From: Rhodococcus sp. (in: high G+C Gram-positive bacteria)
GTDB taxonomy: Bacteria; Actinomycetota; Actinomycetes; Mycobacteriales; Mycobacteriaceae
Direction of reading: 5' to 3'
Assembly (NCBI RefSeq): GCF_023264675.1
Contig: NZ_JAHFVG010000006.1
Location: 62,001-126,000 of the forward strand
DNA: 64,000 bases
Both the position numbers and the translations under genes were made by a program. Under the pieces are notes generated by a model. It did not search any database. It was not told where the DNA came from and worked only from the letters and a program-made list of their open reading frames with translations. The number at the start of each line of letters is the position of its first letter. The stretch's first letter is position 1. Below are positions 35,188 to 43,766 of the stretch, one piece after another.

Positions 35188-35721
35188 TCAGAGGTCTTCC
35201 GGATCGGGGTCAGGAGTGATCCAGGCGAGAATGATTGCTGGTGAACACATTCCGAGGATCAGTGCGATGAGTGTCCATGCGCCGCCTGCGTAGGCGAGTC
35301 GGTCGTTCTCGTAGAAGGTGCTCGCGAAGATCAGGGCGATGACCGCGACCATGACCAGACCCTGGGTGATCGAGAGCCCGATCGAGCGAGCTTCGTTGCG
35401 TTGCTGTATTTCCCATTCGTCGAGCGCGCCGACCGGGGCGTCGCTCTGACGTCCGGCCACGGTCTGCAGCATGGTCCAGGTGACGAGAAACGCCAGCGTT
35501 GCCGGCAGCCACAGGATCGGCAACCACTCCAGGAACAACGAGGAAATGGAGATCACGAGTAGCGCGAAGAGAATGCACAGCGTCGCAACGGCCAGGATGC
35601 GGCGGCGCCTCTGCGAGCGCCAGTTCGGCAGGCGTCGGCGCGTCTTGGCATCGTTCTCCAAGAATCGCCTGGTGCGGAACGCCTGGTAGCGGGAGAGAAT
35701 GTCCGTACCGGGGGTGGTCAT
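35188..35721 (-). CDS. Four-helix membrane protein paired with an XRE regulator
   Basis: A 177-residue protein. A basic N-terminus (RTRRFLENDAKTRRRL) is followed by two helices (about 43-85) and two more (about 115-170), with an acidic tail. It overlaps the preceding helix-turn-helix gene by ATGA. This gene pair (short XRE regulator plus small membrane protein) is common next to NatAB-like exporters. Molecular function is unknown; sensing or modulation of the regulator is possible. Confidence 0.65.
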   Translation of the reverse strand: MTTPGTDILSRYQAFRTRRFLENDAKTRRRLPNWRSQRRRRILAVATLCILFALLVISISSLFLEWLPILWLPATLAFLVTWTMLQTVAGRQSDAPVGALDEWEIQQRNEARSIGLSITQGLVMVAVIALIFASTFYENDRLAYAGGAWTLIALILGMCSPAIILAWITPDPDPEDL

Positions 35722-35990
35722 GTGCCGTTCTCCCTTCGGAACAGTTCGGCGGAGAGTGGTCCGAGTTCGGTCCTCGAGAAGACGGCTTCGACGGGAAGGT
35801 CGAAGACGTCACAGATCCGCATTGCGAGGTCGAGGCTCGGATAGTGGTCACCCCGTTCGAGGGCACCCACCGTCTGGGGGTTGACTTCGATGAGTTCGGC
35901 TAACTGCGCGCGGCTCATCTTTCGCTCTGCCCGCAGAACTCCCACCCGGTTGAAGATCGGGAGCGTGTTCCCACGCTTTACGGGGCTCAT
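35718..35990 (-). CDS. XRE-family helix-turn-helix regulator
   Basis: A 90-residue DNA-binding protein. The Cro/CI-type helix-turn-helix spans about 16-72 (RVGVLRAERKMSRAQLAELI, VNPQTVGALERGDHYPSLDL). ATG at 35990 is favoured because upstream codons belong to the promoter region. A TGTCA-ACCC-TGACA inverted repeat about 30 bp upstream is a candidate self-operator. It heads a run with the four-helix protein, NatAB-like exporter and AccD3 genes. Confidence 0.85.
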   Translation of the reverse strand: MSPVKRGNTLPIFNRVGVLRAERKMSRAQLAELIEVNPQTVGALERGDHYPSLDLAMRICDVFDLPVEAVFSRTELGPLSAELFRRENGT

Positions 35991-36020
35991 GGAACAAAGT
36001 GTTGTATAAACCCAACGATC

Positions 36021-36034
36021 TGTCAACCCTGACA
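36021..36034. promoter_or_regulatory. Inverted repeat TGTCA-ACCC-TGACA upstream of the XRE gene
   Basis: Perfect 5-bp arms with a 4-bp spacer, lying in the 95-bp gap between the ABC-F 3' end and the XRE gene. On the minus strand it includes TTGACA, a good -35 match, with TATACA 12 bp further; spacing is short for a standard promoter. Binding here would block transcription of the regulator operon. Confidence 0.4.
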
Positions 36035-36085
36035 ACACGCACACGCACGTGCGTTCGCGGAGGGAGGCGGTGGTATCGCCGAGTG

Positions 36086-37720
36086 TCAGGCCTCGGTGAG
36101 CTGACCGGCCTTCATGGTCCAGCGACGTGTCGCGCGGACGGTATCGAGCATCCGGCGGTCGTGAGTGACCAACAGAAGGGTGCCCTCGAAGTTCTCCATC
36201 GCCCGCTCCAGTTGTTCGATCGCAGGCAGATCCAGATGGTTCGTCGGTTCGTCGAGGACGAGGAGGTTCACACCGCGGGCCTGCAGCAACGCCAGAGCGG
36301 CACGCGTGCGCTCGCCGGGGGACAGCGACTCGGCAGGGCGGAGGGCATCGTCACCCCGCAGGCCGAATTTGGCGAGGAGAGTGCGGACTTCGGCGTCGGG
36401 CCAGTCCGGAACCGCCGCACTCAAGGACTCCGACACCGTTGCCGATCCGATGAAAAGCCCACGCGCCTGGTCGATCTCACCGATCGCAACGCCGGAACCC
36501 AACGAGGCGGTTCCCTCCTCGGGCGGCAAGTTTCCGAGCAGAACCGAGAGCAAAGTGGTTTTCCCCGAACCGTTTTCGCCCGTGATCAGAATCCGATCAC
36601 CCCACTCGATCTGTGTCGTCACCGGTCCGAACGCGAAGCCGTCTCGCCGTACAATCGCACCGCTCAGCACCGACACGACAGTTCCACTGCGCGGCGCCGC
36701 GGCGATCTCCATCCGCAGCTCCCATTCCTTACGTGGCTCCTCCACGACCTCGAGGCGCTCGATGCGTCGCTGAGTCTGACGGGCTTTTGCGGCCTGCTTC
36801 TCGGTGGACTCGGCACGGGTCTTACGGGCGATCTTGTCGTTGTCCGTCGCTTTGCGACGAGCATTGCGGACGCCGGATTCCATCCAGTTCCGTTGCATCT
36901 GGGCGCGGGACTCCAAGGATGCTTTGGTGTCCGCGAATTCGTCGTACTTCTCGCGCGCGTGCTGCCGGGCGATCTCACGTTCGGCGAGATAGGACTGGTA
37001 ACTGCCGTCGTACACGTCGATGCGGTGTTGAGCGCGATCCAACTCGACGATGCCGGTGACGGTTCGCGCCAGAAATTCACGGTCGTGGCTGACGACGACG
37101 ATGGCTGCCCTCGTCTCGACGACGAATCTCTCCAGTTGCTCGAGACCGGCGAGATCGAGGTCATTGGTCGGCTCGTCGAGAAGAAGAATGTCGTAGCGCG
37201 CGAGGAGGATGGCCGCGAGACCGGCGCGTGCCGCCTGGCCACCGGACAACGACGTCATGAACGCACGTCCATCGACGTCCAAGCCCAGGTCGGCGAGTAC
37301 TTTGGCGGTGCGCTCCGGGAGGTCGGCTCCGCCGAGCGCGAGCCAGCGTTCGAGAGCAGGGGTGTAAGAATCGTCACCGTCGTCGCTTCCGAGAGCCTCG
37401 GCGGCGTCGTTCATCGCCTGCTCGGCGGCCACAACGCCCGTCCGTCTGCCGATGAAGTCGAGCACCGTCTCGCCGTCGATACGATCGGGTTCCTGCGCGA
37501 GATAACCGACGGTCGCGTCCGGCGGGCTGGTGTAGATATCGCCCTCGACATCGGCCGTTCCGACGCCGGCGAGAAGTGTCAGCAACGTCGATTTACCTGC
37601 ACCGTTGGCGCCGACGAGCCCGATGACGTCGCCCTCGGTGACCGTGAGGTCGAGACCGGAAAACAGGGTGCGGTCGCCGTGGAATGCGGCGAGATCGTCG
37701 ATGCGGAGCGTTGCAGTCAC
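36086..37720 (-). CDS. ABC-F family ATPase (ribosome-associated)
   Basis: A 544-residue soluble protein with two ATPase domains and no membrane segment. The first has Walker A GANGAGKST and signature LSGGQAARAGLAAILL; the second has GENGSGKTT and LSPGERTRAALALL. A charged linker (about 235-315) lies between. ABC-F proteins act on the ribosome (translation factors or antibiotic protection). GTG at 37720 (MTATLRIDDLAAF) is preferred over a TTG six codons upstream. Whether it confers antibiotic resistance cannot be judged. Confidence 0.88.
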   Translation of the reverse strand: MTATLRIDDLAAFHGDRTLFSGLDLTVTEGDVIGLVGANGAGKSTLLTLLAGVGTADVEGDIYTSPPDATVGYLAQEPDRIDGETVLDFIGRRTGVVAAEQAMNDAAEALGSDDGDDSYTPALERWLALGGADLPERTAKVLADLGLDVDGRAFMTSLSGGQAARAGLAAILLARYDILLLDEPTNDLDLAGLEQLERFVVETRAAIVVVSHDREFLARTVTGIVELDRAQHRIDVYDGSYQSYLAEREIARQHAREKYDEFADTKASLESRAQMQRNWMESGVRNARRKATDNDKIARKTRAESTEKQAAKARQTQRRIERLEVVEEPRKEWELRMEIAAAPRSGTVVSVLSGAIVRRDGFAFGPVTTQIEWGDRILITGENGSGKTTLLSVLLGNLPPEEGTASLGSGVAIGEIDQARGLFIGSATVSESLSAAVPDWPDAEVRTLLAKFGLRGDDALRPAESLSPGERTRAALALLQARGVNLLVLDEPTNHLDLPAIEQLERAMENFEGTLLLVTHDRRMLDTVRATRRWTMKAGQLTEA

Positions 37721-37779
37721 CCGAGCAGTATCCAGCAAGCCCGGGAACAGACTGGAACGGACACTGGTTGGCTATTCGT

Positions 37780-38628
37780 ATGACGTTTTCACCGCAGACC
37801 AGTACTGTCCCGACGATCGTGCTCAACGACGGGCACGCGATTCCCCAGCTCGGTTTCGGTGTGTGGCAGGTTCCCGACGACGGCGCCGAGGCAGCCGTCG
37901 CCGAAGCTCTGAAGGTCGGTTACCGCAGCATCGACACCGCCAAGGTGTACGAGAACGAAGCAGGCACCGGCAAGGCCATCGCGCAGTCCGGCATCGCCCG
38001 CGACGAGCTGTTCATCACCACCAAGCTGTGGAACGACGACCAGGGCTACGACTCGACCTTGGCCGCATTCGACGCCAGCATGGACCGCCTCGGTCTCGAG
38101 TACCTCGACCTGTACCTCATCCACTGGCAGCAACTCGATCGCGACAAGTACATCGATACGTTCAAGGCATTCCAGAAGCTGAAGGCCGACGGTCGCATCG
38201 GTTCCATCGGCGTCTCGAACTTCACCATCCCGACGCTGGAGAAGCTCATCGATGCAGTCGGCGAGGTGCCTGCTGTCAACCAGATCGAGCTGCACCCCCG
38301 CCTCATCCAGGAGGAACTGCGCGCGTTCCACACCTCGAAGGGCATCGCCACCGAGGCATGGAGTCCACTCGGCTCGGGGACTGTCCTCGACGACCCGGCG
38401 TTCGCGCCGATCGCCGAAGCACACGGAGTCACCCCGGCCCAGGTCATCCTGCGCTGGCACATCCAGCTCGGCAACGTCGTGATCCCCAAGTCGGTCACGC
38501 CGGAGCGCATCGCGAGCAACTTCGACGTGTTCGGCTTCGAGCTGACCAACGACGAGGTTCAGCAGATCAACGCGCTCGACACCCCCGACGGCCGCACCGG
38601 CCCCGACCCGGACAAATTCGCCGCCTGA
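37780..38628 (+). CDS. Aldo/keto reductase
   Basis: A 282-residue NAD(P)H-dependent TIM-barrel reductase. It shows GFGVWQVPDDGAEAAV, the catalytic Asp/Tyr segment YRSIDTAKVYENE, Lys in FITTKLWND, His in YLIHWQQ, and the cofactor phosphate site IPKSVTPERIASNF. It matches the 2,5-didehydrogluconate reductase-like group found in mycobacteria. It is divergent from the ABC-F gene across 59 bp. Substrate is probably an aldehyde or ketone. Confidence 0.92.
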   Translation: MTFSPQTSTVPTIVLNDGHAIPQLGFGVWQVPDDGAEAAVAEALKVGYRSIDTAKVYENEAGTGKAIAQSGIARDELFITTKLWNDDQGYDSTLAAFDASMDRLGLEYLDLYLIHWQQLDRDKYIDTFKAFQKLKADGRIGSIGVSNFTIPTLEKLIDAVGEVPAVNQIELHPRLIQEELRAFHTSKGIATEAWSPLGSGTVLDDPAFAPIAEAHGVTPAQVILRWHIQLGNVVIPKSVTPERIASNFDVFGFELTNDEVQQINALDTPDGRTGPDPDKFAA

Positions 38629-38694
38629 TCAACCGGTCACAGGCTGGTCCGACGCACGGTCGTCGACAGGCGGCCGCGTTATAGGCTGACCCGC

Positions 38695-39516
38695 ATGGGA
38701 CCGTTGACGGGGAAAACGATCGCGCTGACTGCCGAGCGGCGGGCAGACGAGTTCGCGACCCTACTCGAGCGTCGCGGCGCCGAAACGGTGCACGTACCGG
38801 CGATTCACGTGCTCCCGCTCGTCGACGATTCGGATCTTCGGGAGAAGACCGACGGCATCATCGCCGAGCCTCCCGAACTGGTCGTGATCAGCACCGGCAT
38901 CGGTTTCCGCGGCTGGCTCGACGCCGCCGAAGGCTGGAACAACCGTTCGGAGCTACTGAGCGCCCTCGGGGCCTCGCGCATCATTGCGCGGGGCCCCAAG
39001 GCGCGTGGTGCCATTCGCGGCGCTGGGCTCCGCGAGGTCTGGTCGCCGGCAACCGAAGCCTCGCAGGAAGTGGCGGATCACCTCGAAGCCGAGGGCATTG
39101 CCGGTGTCGACGTCGCCGTCCAGCTTCACGGCACCATCACCGAATGGGAGCCGACGATCCACCTCGGCGAATGTCTTGCCCGTCTCGGAGCCGACGTCCG
39201 CGCGATCCCCGTCTACCGTTGGATTCGCCCCGTCGATCAACAGCCGCTCATCGATTTGCTCGCCAAGGTCCTGAACCACCAGGTCGACGCCGTGACGTTC
39301 ACCAGCGCTCCGGCCGTGGCCTCGCTGCTCTCGACCGCCAAGGACAACGGACTGCTCGACGAATTCCTGACGGCGCTGCGGGGACCCGTCGTCGCCATCT
39401 GCGTCGGGCCGGTCACCTCGGCGCCGCTGGATGCTCTCGGGGTTCCGACGCGTATGCCGGACCGGGCTCGTTTGGGTGCGCTGGCGAAATACGTGGTCGA
39501 CGAGCTGGGCGACTGA
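38695..39516 (+). CDS. Uroporphyrinogen-III synthase (HemD) family protein
   Basis: A 273-residue HemD-fold protein with two alternating alpha/beta domains. Recognisable stretches are GKTIALTAERRADEFATLLERRGAE-type start, VVISTGIGFRGWLDAAE, and TFTSAPAVASLLSTA near residue 200. It ends at the HemD domain without the C-terminal DNA-binding extension found in some actinobacterial relatives. It is away from other haem genes, so it may be a second copy rather than the main haem-pathway enzyme. Confidence 0.75.
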   Translation: MGPLTGKTIALTAERRADEFATLLERRGAETVHVPAIHVLPLVDDSDLREKTDGIIAEPPELVVISTGIGFRGWLDAAEGWNNRSELLSALGASRIIARGPKARGAIRGAGLREVWSPATEASQEVADHLEAEGIAGVDVAVQLHGTITEWEPTIHLGECLARLGADVRAIPVYRWIRPVDQQPLIDLLAKVLNHQVDAVTFTSAPAVASLLSTAKDNGLLDEFLTALRGPVVAICVGPVTSAPLDALGVPTRMPDRARLGALAKYVVDELGD

Positions 39517-39543
39517 ACGGGCCACGGCGTGTTCGCGTTTGCC

Positions 39544-40464
39544 TCACCCGTCGAAAAGCGCCGTCAAAGCTGGTCCGACGTCGCGATAGGTACGCACCGT
39601 ACGGATCCGCCCGTGCCCGAGCCGGGCAAGATCGCGGCCCAGCTCGAGATCCTTCTCACCTGAGATGTCCAGCAGAATGTCCAGACGCGGGATCGCGGCG
39701 GCGACGTAGCGAGGGTCAGGGCCTGCGTTGTGCACGCAGTCCGAGAGCAACAGCACCCGTTTGTCGGGCGAAGAGACTCGGCGCAGCAGACCTGCGGCGG
39801 TCTCGAGAGCGAACTGCACGTTGGTGAGTCCGCGAGCCGGAATGCTCAGCACCGTGTCGAGGATGCCCAGCGGTGTGACAGGGTCGCCGAATCGCGTCAG
39901 GACCGCGGCGTCCGACCAGAATGCGACGACCGCGAGATCGTCCTGGTTCAACTCTCCGGCCAGGGCGCCGACGGTGGCTGCCGCCGTTCGTACACGTTCG
40001 CCCTTCATGGAGCCCGAGACGTCGACGACGAGGACGACGGACCGCTTGGTGTGCAGACGTTCTCGCACCACGATGTCGTCGTCCTCGGGTAGCGGGTTCG
40101 CGGCGAGAACGTCGATGGTTCGGTCCATGTCGATCTCGTCCGAGCCGTCGCGGTAGCGCAGGGACGTCAGTTCGCCGACTCCTCGTCGCGCTCGAATGTC
40201 GCGGCGGGGTCGGCGAACTGCCAGTCGCGCAGCGATTTTTCGCGCGAGCGCTCGCGTATTCGCATCGGTCGTGGATTCGTCCTCGGTGAGCTCGCGGAGG
40301 GAGATCACCTCGGCGCCTTCCTCGGTGAATCCCGGTGCCGAGGGATTGTTCTCGCCGCTGGCTTTTCCCGTTCTTTTCCGACCTTCGGCGACGAGTACCG
40401 CCCCGCTGCCGCCAGGCTCGAACAGGGACGGAGTTTCTGTCAGTTGTTTGGGTTTGCGACGCAA
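39544..40464 (-). CDS. VWA-domain (CoxE-like) protein
   Basis: A 306-residue protein. A basic/disordered N-terminal part (about 1-125) precedes a von Willebrand factor A domain with the metal site DVSGSMKGERVR near residue 149, a Thr in ARGLTNVQFAL, and Asp in LLLSDCVHNAG. It follows a MoxR-type AAA ATPase gene; MoxR/VWA pairs act as chaperone-like complexes in metal-centre insertion or stress. The start is uncertain. The frame is open back to the MoxR stop TGA with no ATG or GTG, so TTG at 40464 is used. A GGAGGA motif lies about 23 nt upstream of it. Confidence 0.75.
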   Translation of the reverse strand: MRRKPKQLTETPSLFEPGGSGAVLVAEGRKRTGKASGENNPSAPGFTEEGAEVISLRELTEDESTTDANTRALARKIAARLAVRRPRRDIRARRGVGELTSLRYRDGSDEIDMDRTIDVLAANPLPEDDDIVVRERLHTKRSVVLVVDVSGSMKGERVRTAAATVGALAGELNQDDLAVVAFWSDAAVLTRFGDPVTPLGILDTVLSIPARGLTNVQFALETAAGLLRRVSSPDKRVLLLSDCVHNAGPDPRYVAAAIPRLDILLDISGEKDLELGRDLARLGHGRIRTVRTYRDVGPALTALFDG

Positions 40465-40530
40465 TGGCTTCAGCGCGCCTGTCTTGGTTCCTCCCGGCTT
40501 ACGTAGCGGTGAGTCTGCGTCGACGGCTCT

Positions 40531-41514
40531 TCAACCCGGTTCGGCGGCTGCGGGTTTCAAGACGAAATGGTCCTGCCAGATCTCGTGGAGGATCGATTCC
40601 GGTGTCGCGTCGGCTGTGTCGTCGACATGAATTCGACCGGACAGTGCAACGAGAACCGAATCGAGCATCACCTGCCGGTAGTCCTCGGGGAGATCTCGGG
40701 GCGGGTCGATGTCGGCGACCTCGGGGATGGAGACCTCGCGCAGGTTGGCCAACTGCTGCGCGACGAGTGCCAGATCGATGGCGCCGCGCACACTGCTTCC
40801 CTGGGTGATGTCCTCGTGCTCACGGGTGGCGCGGGTGATGGCCACCGAATCGGCGATCAGTCGCAGAGAATCGGATTCGGTTCGTAGCGCAACGATTCCG
40901 CGCTCGGCGTCGGCATCCTGATATCCGATGGCGAGCCGGCACAGACGGTCGTGCACCGAGGTCGACAGCCTGGTGGTGCCGACGTTGTCGTACGGGTTCA
41001 TCGATGCCACCACCCGGAAGGTCGGGAGCGCGTCGACCGTCCCGACGCGTGGGATCGCGATACGTCGTTCGGCCATCGCGGTCAACAGGGTGTTGAGCGT
41101 GTCCTCGGGTGCTCGGTTGAACTCCTCGACGTACAGGAATCCACCGGTACGCATGGCTTCCACGAGTGGGCCCGCGACGAAGTTGTCCTCGCTGTAGTCC
41201 TCGCGAAGCACCCGGGCGGGGTTGTGGTGTCCGACGATTCGTGCGGGAGTCAGGTCCGCGTTGCCTTCGACGAACAGCAGCGGGATGCCCCACTCAGCGG
41301 TGATCGCACCGAGCAGTGTGCTTTTGCTGGTGCCGGGCGGGCCCTCGATGAGGAGGTCCCGCCCGGCCGCGACCGCCGCCAGGAGTAGGTCGAGCTCTCG
41401 GTCTCGTCCGACGAGGCGTGCCGCGATGCTGCGGCGCACTTCGTTGATCGACCGATGGGTCTGCCCGCGTCCGGAGACGTGGTTCGCCGAGGCGGCAGTC
41501 GAGTGTTCGGTCAT
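40531..41514 (-). CDS. MoxR-family AAA+ ATPase
   Basis: A 327-residue AAA+ ATPase. Walker A is IEGPPGTSKST, Walker B FLYVEEFNRAPE, with sensor-1 VVASMNPYDNVGTTRLS and an arginine-rich HDRLCR segment. It is followed by the VWA gene, the usual MoxR partner. The ATG overlaps the stop codon of a 26-codon SDR remnant (ATGA), so its translation is coupled to that remnant and hence to the full SDR gene. Confidence 0.88.
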   Translation of the reverse strand: MTEHSTAASANHVSGRGQTHRSINEVRRSIAARLVGRDRELDLLLAAVAAGRDLLIEGPPGTSKSTLLGAITAEWGIPLLFVEGNADLTPARIVGHHNPARVLREDYSEDNFVAGPLVEAMRTGGFLYVEEFNRAPEDTLNTLLTAMAERRIAIPRVGTVDALPTFRVVASMNPYDNVGTTRLSTSVHDRLCRLAIGYQDADAERGIVALRTESDSLRLIADSVAITRATREHEDITQGSSVRGAIDLALVAQQLANLREVSIPEVADIDPPRDLPEDYRQVMLDSVLVALSGRIHVDDTADATPESILHEIWQDHFVLKPAAAEPG

Positions 41515-41591
41515 GTGATCGTGTACCCCGCATCGACAGGAAGTGTTGCGCCGGTGACGAACGCGACCTTGCCTTCGAGCTTGCCGGTCAT
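41511..41591 (-). pseudogene. 26-codon in-frame remnant of a second mycofactocin-type SDR
   Basis: The frame begins MTGKLEGKVAFVTGA, which is the N-terminal cofactor-binding start of an SDR like the gene upstream. It then passes directly into TLPVDAGYTIT, the usual C-terminal end of the same family. Roughly 250 internal codons are missing without a frameshift. VTGA occurs in both the N-terminal and C-terminal regions of such SDRs, so a deletion between these two short repeats explains it. Start and stop each form a 4-bp ATGA overlap with the neighbouring genes. It may survive only to carry ribosomes to the MoxR gene. Confidence 0.75.
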
Positions 41592-42418
41592 TTGATCACC
41601 GATCCCGCGTCGACAGGGAGCTGAACCCCCGTGATGTAGCGGGCGTCGTCGGAGACCAGGAACGCGATGGCGTTGGAGATGTCCACCGGCTGCACCCACT
41701 CGATGGGCAGCGCGTTGAGGGTCTTGAATGCCTCGGCCGCATCCTCTCGCTTGGGGTCCGGCATTCCCGGGAGAAATGCGTTGTAGGTCTGAGCGTTGTG
41801 GATCATGTCGGTGTCCACCGATGTCGGGTGGACCGAGTTCACGCGAATGTTGAACGGCGCCAATTCGTTTGCCATCGTCTTCACCAGCCCGACGACGCCG
41901 TGTTTCGCAGCGACATAGTGAGCGAGGTTCCCCAGGCCCTTGATGCCCGCCGTCGAGCTGGTCAGGACGATCGCCCCGCCGCGTCCACCCGCCTTGAGGT
42001 GGGGAACAGCGGCGCGCACGGTCTTGAACACGCCGGTCAGATTGATGTCGATCATGTCGTCCCACGCCTCGTCGGTCAGATCCTCGATGGGTGCGAAGCT
42101 CGCGATTCCGGCATTGGCGAGGACGATGTCGAGGCGGCCGAGTTCGGCTACGCCGCCGTCGACGGCCTTCTTCAGGCCCTTCGAGTCGCGGACGTCGGTT
42201 TTGGTGGCGACGATGCGTCGATCGAGTGCCTCGACCTGCTTGACCGTCTCGGCGAGGTCGTCCTCGGTTGCGAGGGGATATCCCACCGAGTCGACCTGCG
42301 AGCAGATGTCGACGGCGATGATGTCGGCGCCTTCCGACGCCAGCTTCAGCGCGTGGCTCCGGCCTTGTCCGCGAGCGGCTCCGGTGATGAATGCAACTTT
42401 CCCGTCGAGCTTTCCCAT
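41588..42418 (-). CDS. Mycofactocin-coupled SDR-family oxidoreductase
   Basis: A 276-residue short-chain dehydrogenase. The cofactor motif is TGAARGQGRSHA, the NAG motif VLANAGIASF, and the catalytic Ser and Tyr-x3-Lys are in VLTSSTAG and HYVAAKHG. The insert after the second strand (DICSQVDSVGYPLATEDDL) marks the mycofactocin-coupled group, whose bound NAD is recycled through mycofactocin. No mycofactocin biosynthesis genes are in the window. It starts the operon with the SDR remnant, MoxR and VWA genes. Confidence 0.88.
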   Translation of the reverse strand: MGKLDGKVAFITGAARGQGRSHALKLASEGADIIAVDICSQVDSVGYPLATEDDLAETVKQVEALDRRIVATKTDVRDSKGLKKAVDGGVAELGRLDIVLANAGIASFAPIEDLTDEAWDDMIDINLTGVFKTVRAAVPHLKAGGRGGAIVLTSSTAGIKGLGNLAHYVAAKHGVVGLVKTMANELAPFNIRVNSVHPTSVDTDMIHNAQTYNAFLPGMPDPKREDAAEAFKTLNALPIEWVQPVDISNAIAFLVSDDARYITGVQLPVDAGSVIK

Positions 42419-42636
42419 GATCGAACTTCCTTGTTCGTCGCGTGCGAAATCGGTACGAGCGCAGAACCGTTCGCGTTGTTGGCGAAGAAAGCTCCGCGGC
42501 AGGATGCCCCAGTGGAGGGCATGGAAAGTAACCTATCTGACACCCAGTGCAGAAGTGGGCGATTTGCTTGAATTTTCTATCCGATACCGGGAGTTTCAAT
42601 TAGATCGCGGAGCGGAGCGGGGCGTGCCGGCGCCGA

Positions 42637-43704
42637 TCAGCCGAGCGTGTCCAGCAGTTCGGTGACCGCAGCACGCCCCGCACGGTTCGCGCCGATGGTG
42701 CTCGCCGACGGGCCGTACCCGAGGAGGTGGATACGGTGGTCCTTCGCCACCCGAGTCGCCAGCCTGCCGTCCATGACGATCCCGCCGCCGTGGCCGCGAA
42801 GTCGCAGCGGTGCAAGATGATCGAGCGCGCTCCGAAAACCCGTAGCCCACAGGATCACGTCGGCGTCGACCGTCGTCCCGTCGGACCATCGGGCGCCGTT
42901 CGGGGTGATCTCGGAGAACATGGGTTTTCGGTCGAGGGCCCCTCGCTCACGCGCGGCCTTCAGCTTGTCGGTCAACAGCAAACCTGTCACCGACACCACC
43001 GAGCCCGGCGGAAGACCGGCTCGTACTCGGTCCTCGACCATCGCCACGGCGGCGCGCCCGGCGTCGGGGCCGAAGTCGGCGTCGCGGAACTCGGGTTCAC
43101 GACGAGTCACCCACGTGGTCGAGGTGACCTGGGAGATCTCGTCGAGCAGTTGGACCGCCGAGATACCGCCGCCGACCACGATGACGTGTTTGCCGGCGAA
43201 TTCGTCTGCCGAACGGTAGTCCCTGGTGTGCAGTTGGCGGCCCAGGAACGTCTCCGCGCCGCGGTAGTTCGGGATGAAAGGCTTCTCCCAGGTGCCCGTC
43301 GCGTTGATCACGCCCCGAGCAGAGACGACGGTGTCCCCGGCTTCCACTCGCAATCGGGGCTCGCGGTCGCACACCACGGTGACGGTGACCGGCCGCTGCA
43401 CTCGAAGGTCGAACTTCTGCTCGTATGCCTTGTAGTACCGCGGGACGGCCTCGGCCGCGATGACGCCGTCGGCCGGTTCGTCGGTCAAGGTGTCCGCGAA
43501 CTCCATGCCGGGGAGGTCGTGGACGCGATTGACGGTGCTGAGTGTCAGCGACGGCCACCGGTACTGCCAGGCGCCTCCGGGTGCAGGGGAGTGGTCGAGC
43601 ATGACGAATCCGGAATCGGGAGCCAGTCCGGCCCGGCGGAGGTGATATCCGGCCGAGAGGCCGGCTTGCCCAGCGCCGATGACGGCGACGTCTGTCTCGA
43701 TCAC
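42637..43704 (-). CDS. FAD-dependent monooxygenase (flavin-containing/Baeyer-Villiger-like)
   Basis: A 355-residue flavoprotein. The N-terminal FAD site is VAVIGAGQAGLSAGYHLRRAG and the NADPH site HVIVVGGGISAVQLLDEI. An ATGTWEKPFIPNYRG segment links the domains and LWATGFRSALDHL is near the end. It fits the CzcO/FMO-like group. GTG at 43704 (VIETDVAVIGAG) is taken as start. It is divergent from the hydratase gene across 62 bp. The 218 bp between it and the SDR gene hold no gene; that gap likely carries the SDR operon promoter. Confidence 0.87.
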   Translation of the reverse strand: MIETDVAVIGAGQAGLSAGYHLRRAGLAPDSGFVMLDHSPAPGGAWQYRWPSLTLSTVNRVHDLPGMEFADTLTDEPADGVIAAEAVPRYYKAYEQKFDLRVQRPVTVTVVCDREPRLRVEAGDTVVSARGVINATGTWEKPFIPNYRGAETFLGRQLHTRDYRSADEFAGKHVIVVGGGISAVQLLDEISQVTSTTWVTRREPEFRDADFGPDAGRAAVAMVEDRVRAGLPPGSVVSVTGLLLTDKLKAARERGALDRKPMFSEITPNGARWSDGTTVDADVILWATGFRSALDHLAPLRLRGHGGGIVMDGRLATRVAKDHRIHLLGYGPSASTIGANRAGRAAVTELLDTLG

Positions 43705-43766
43705 GGAGACCAGTACATCAGCCCGCACCCCGCTACCGCATGTACCCATGGGTAACGTCTAGTCGC

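Noticed and set aside
37780..41514. A defence or conflict island around the ABC-F, VWA and MoxR genes
   Set aside because: MoxR/VWA pairs are common housekeeping chaperones, the ABC-F gene is separate and divergent from its neighbour, and no nuclease, helicase, restriction or phage-related gene is nearby.
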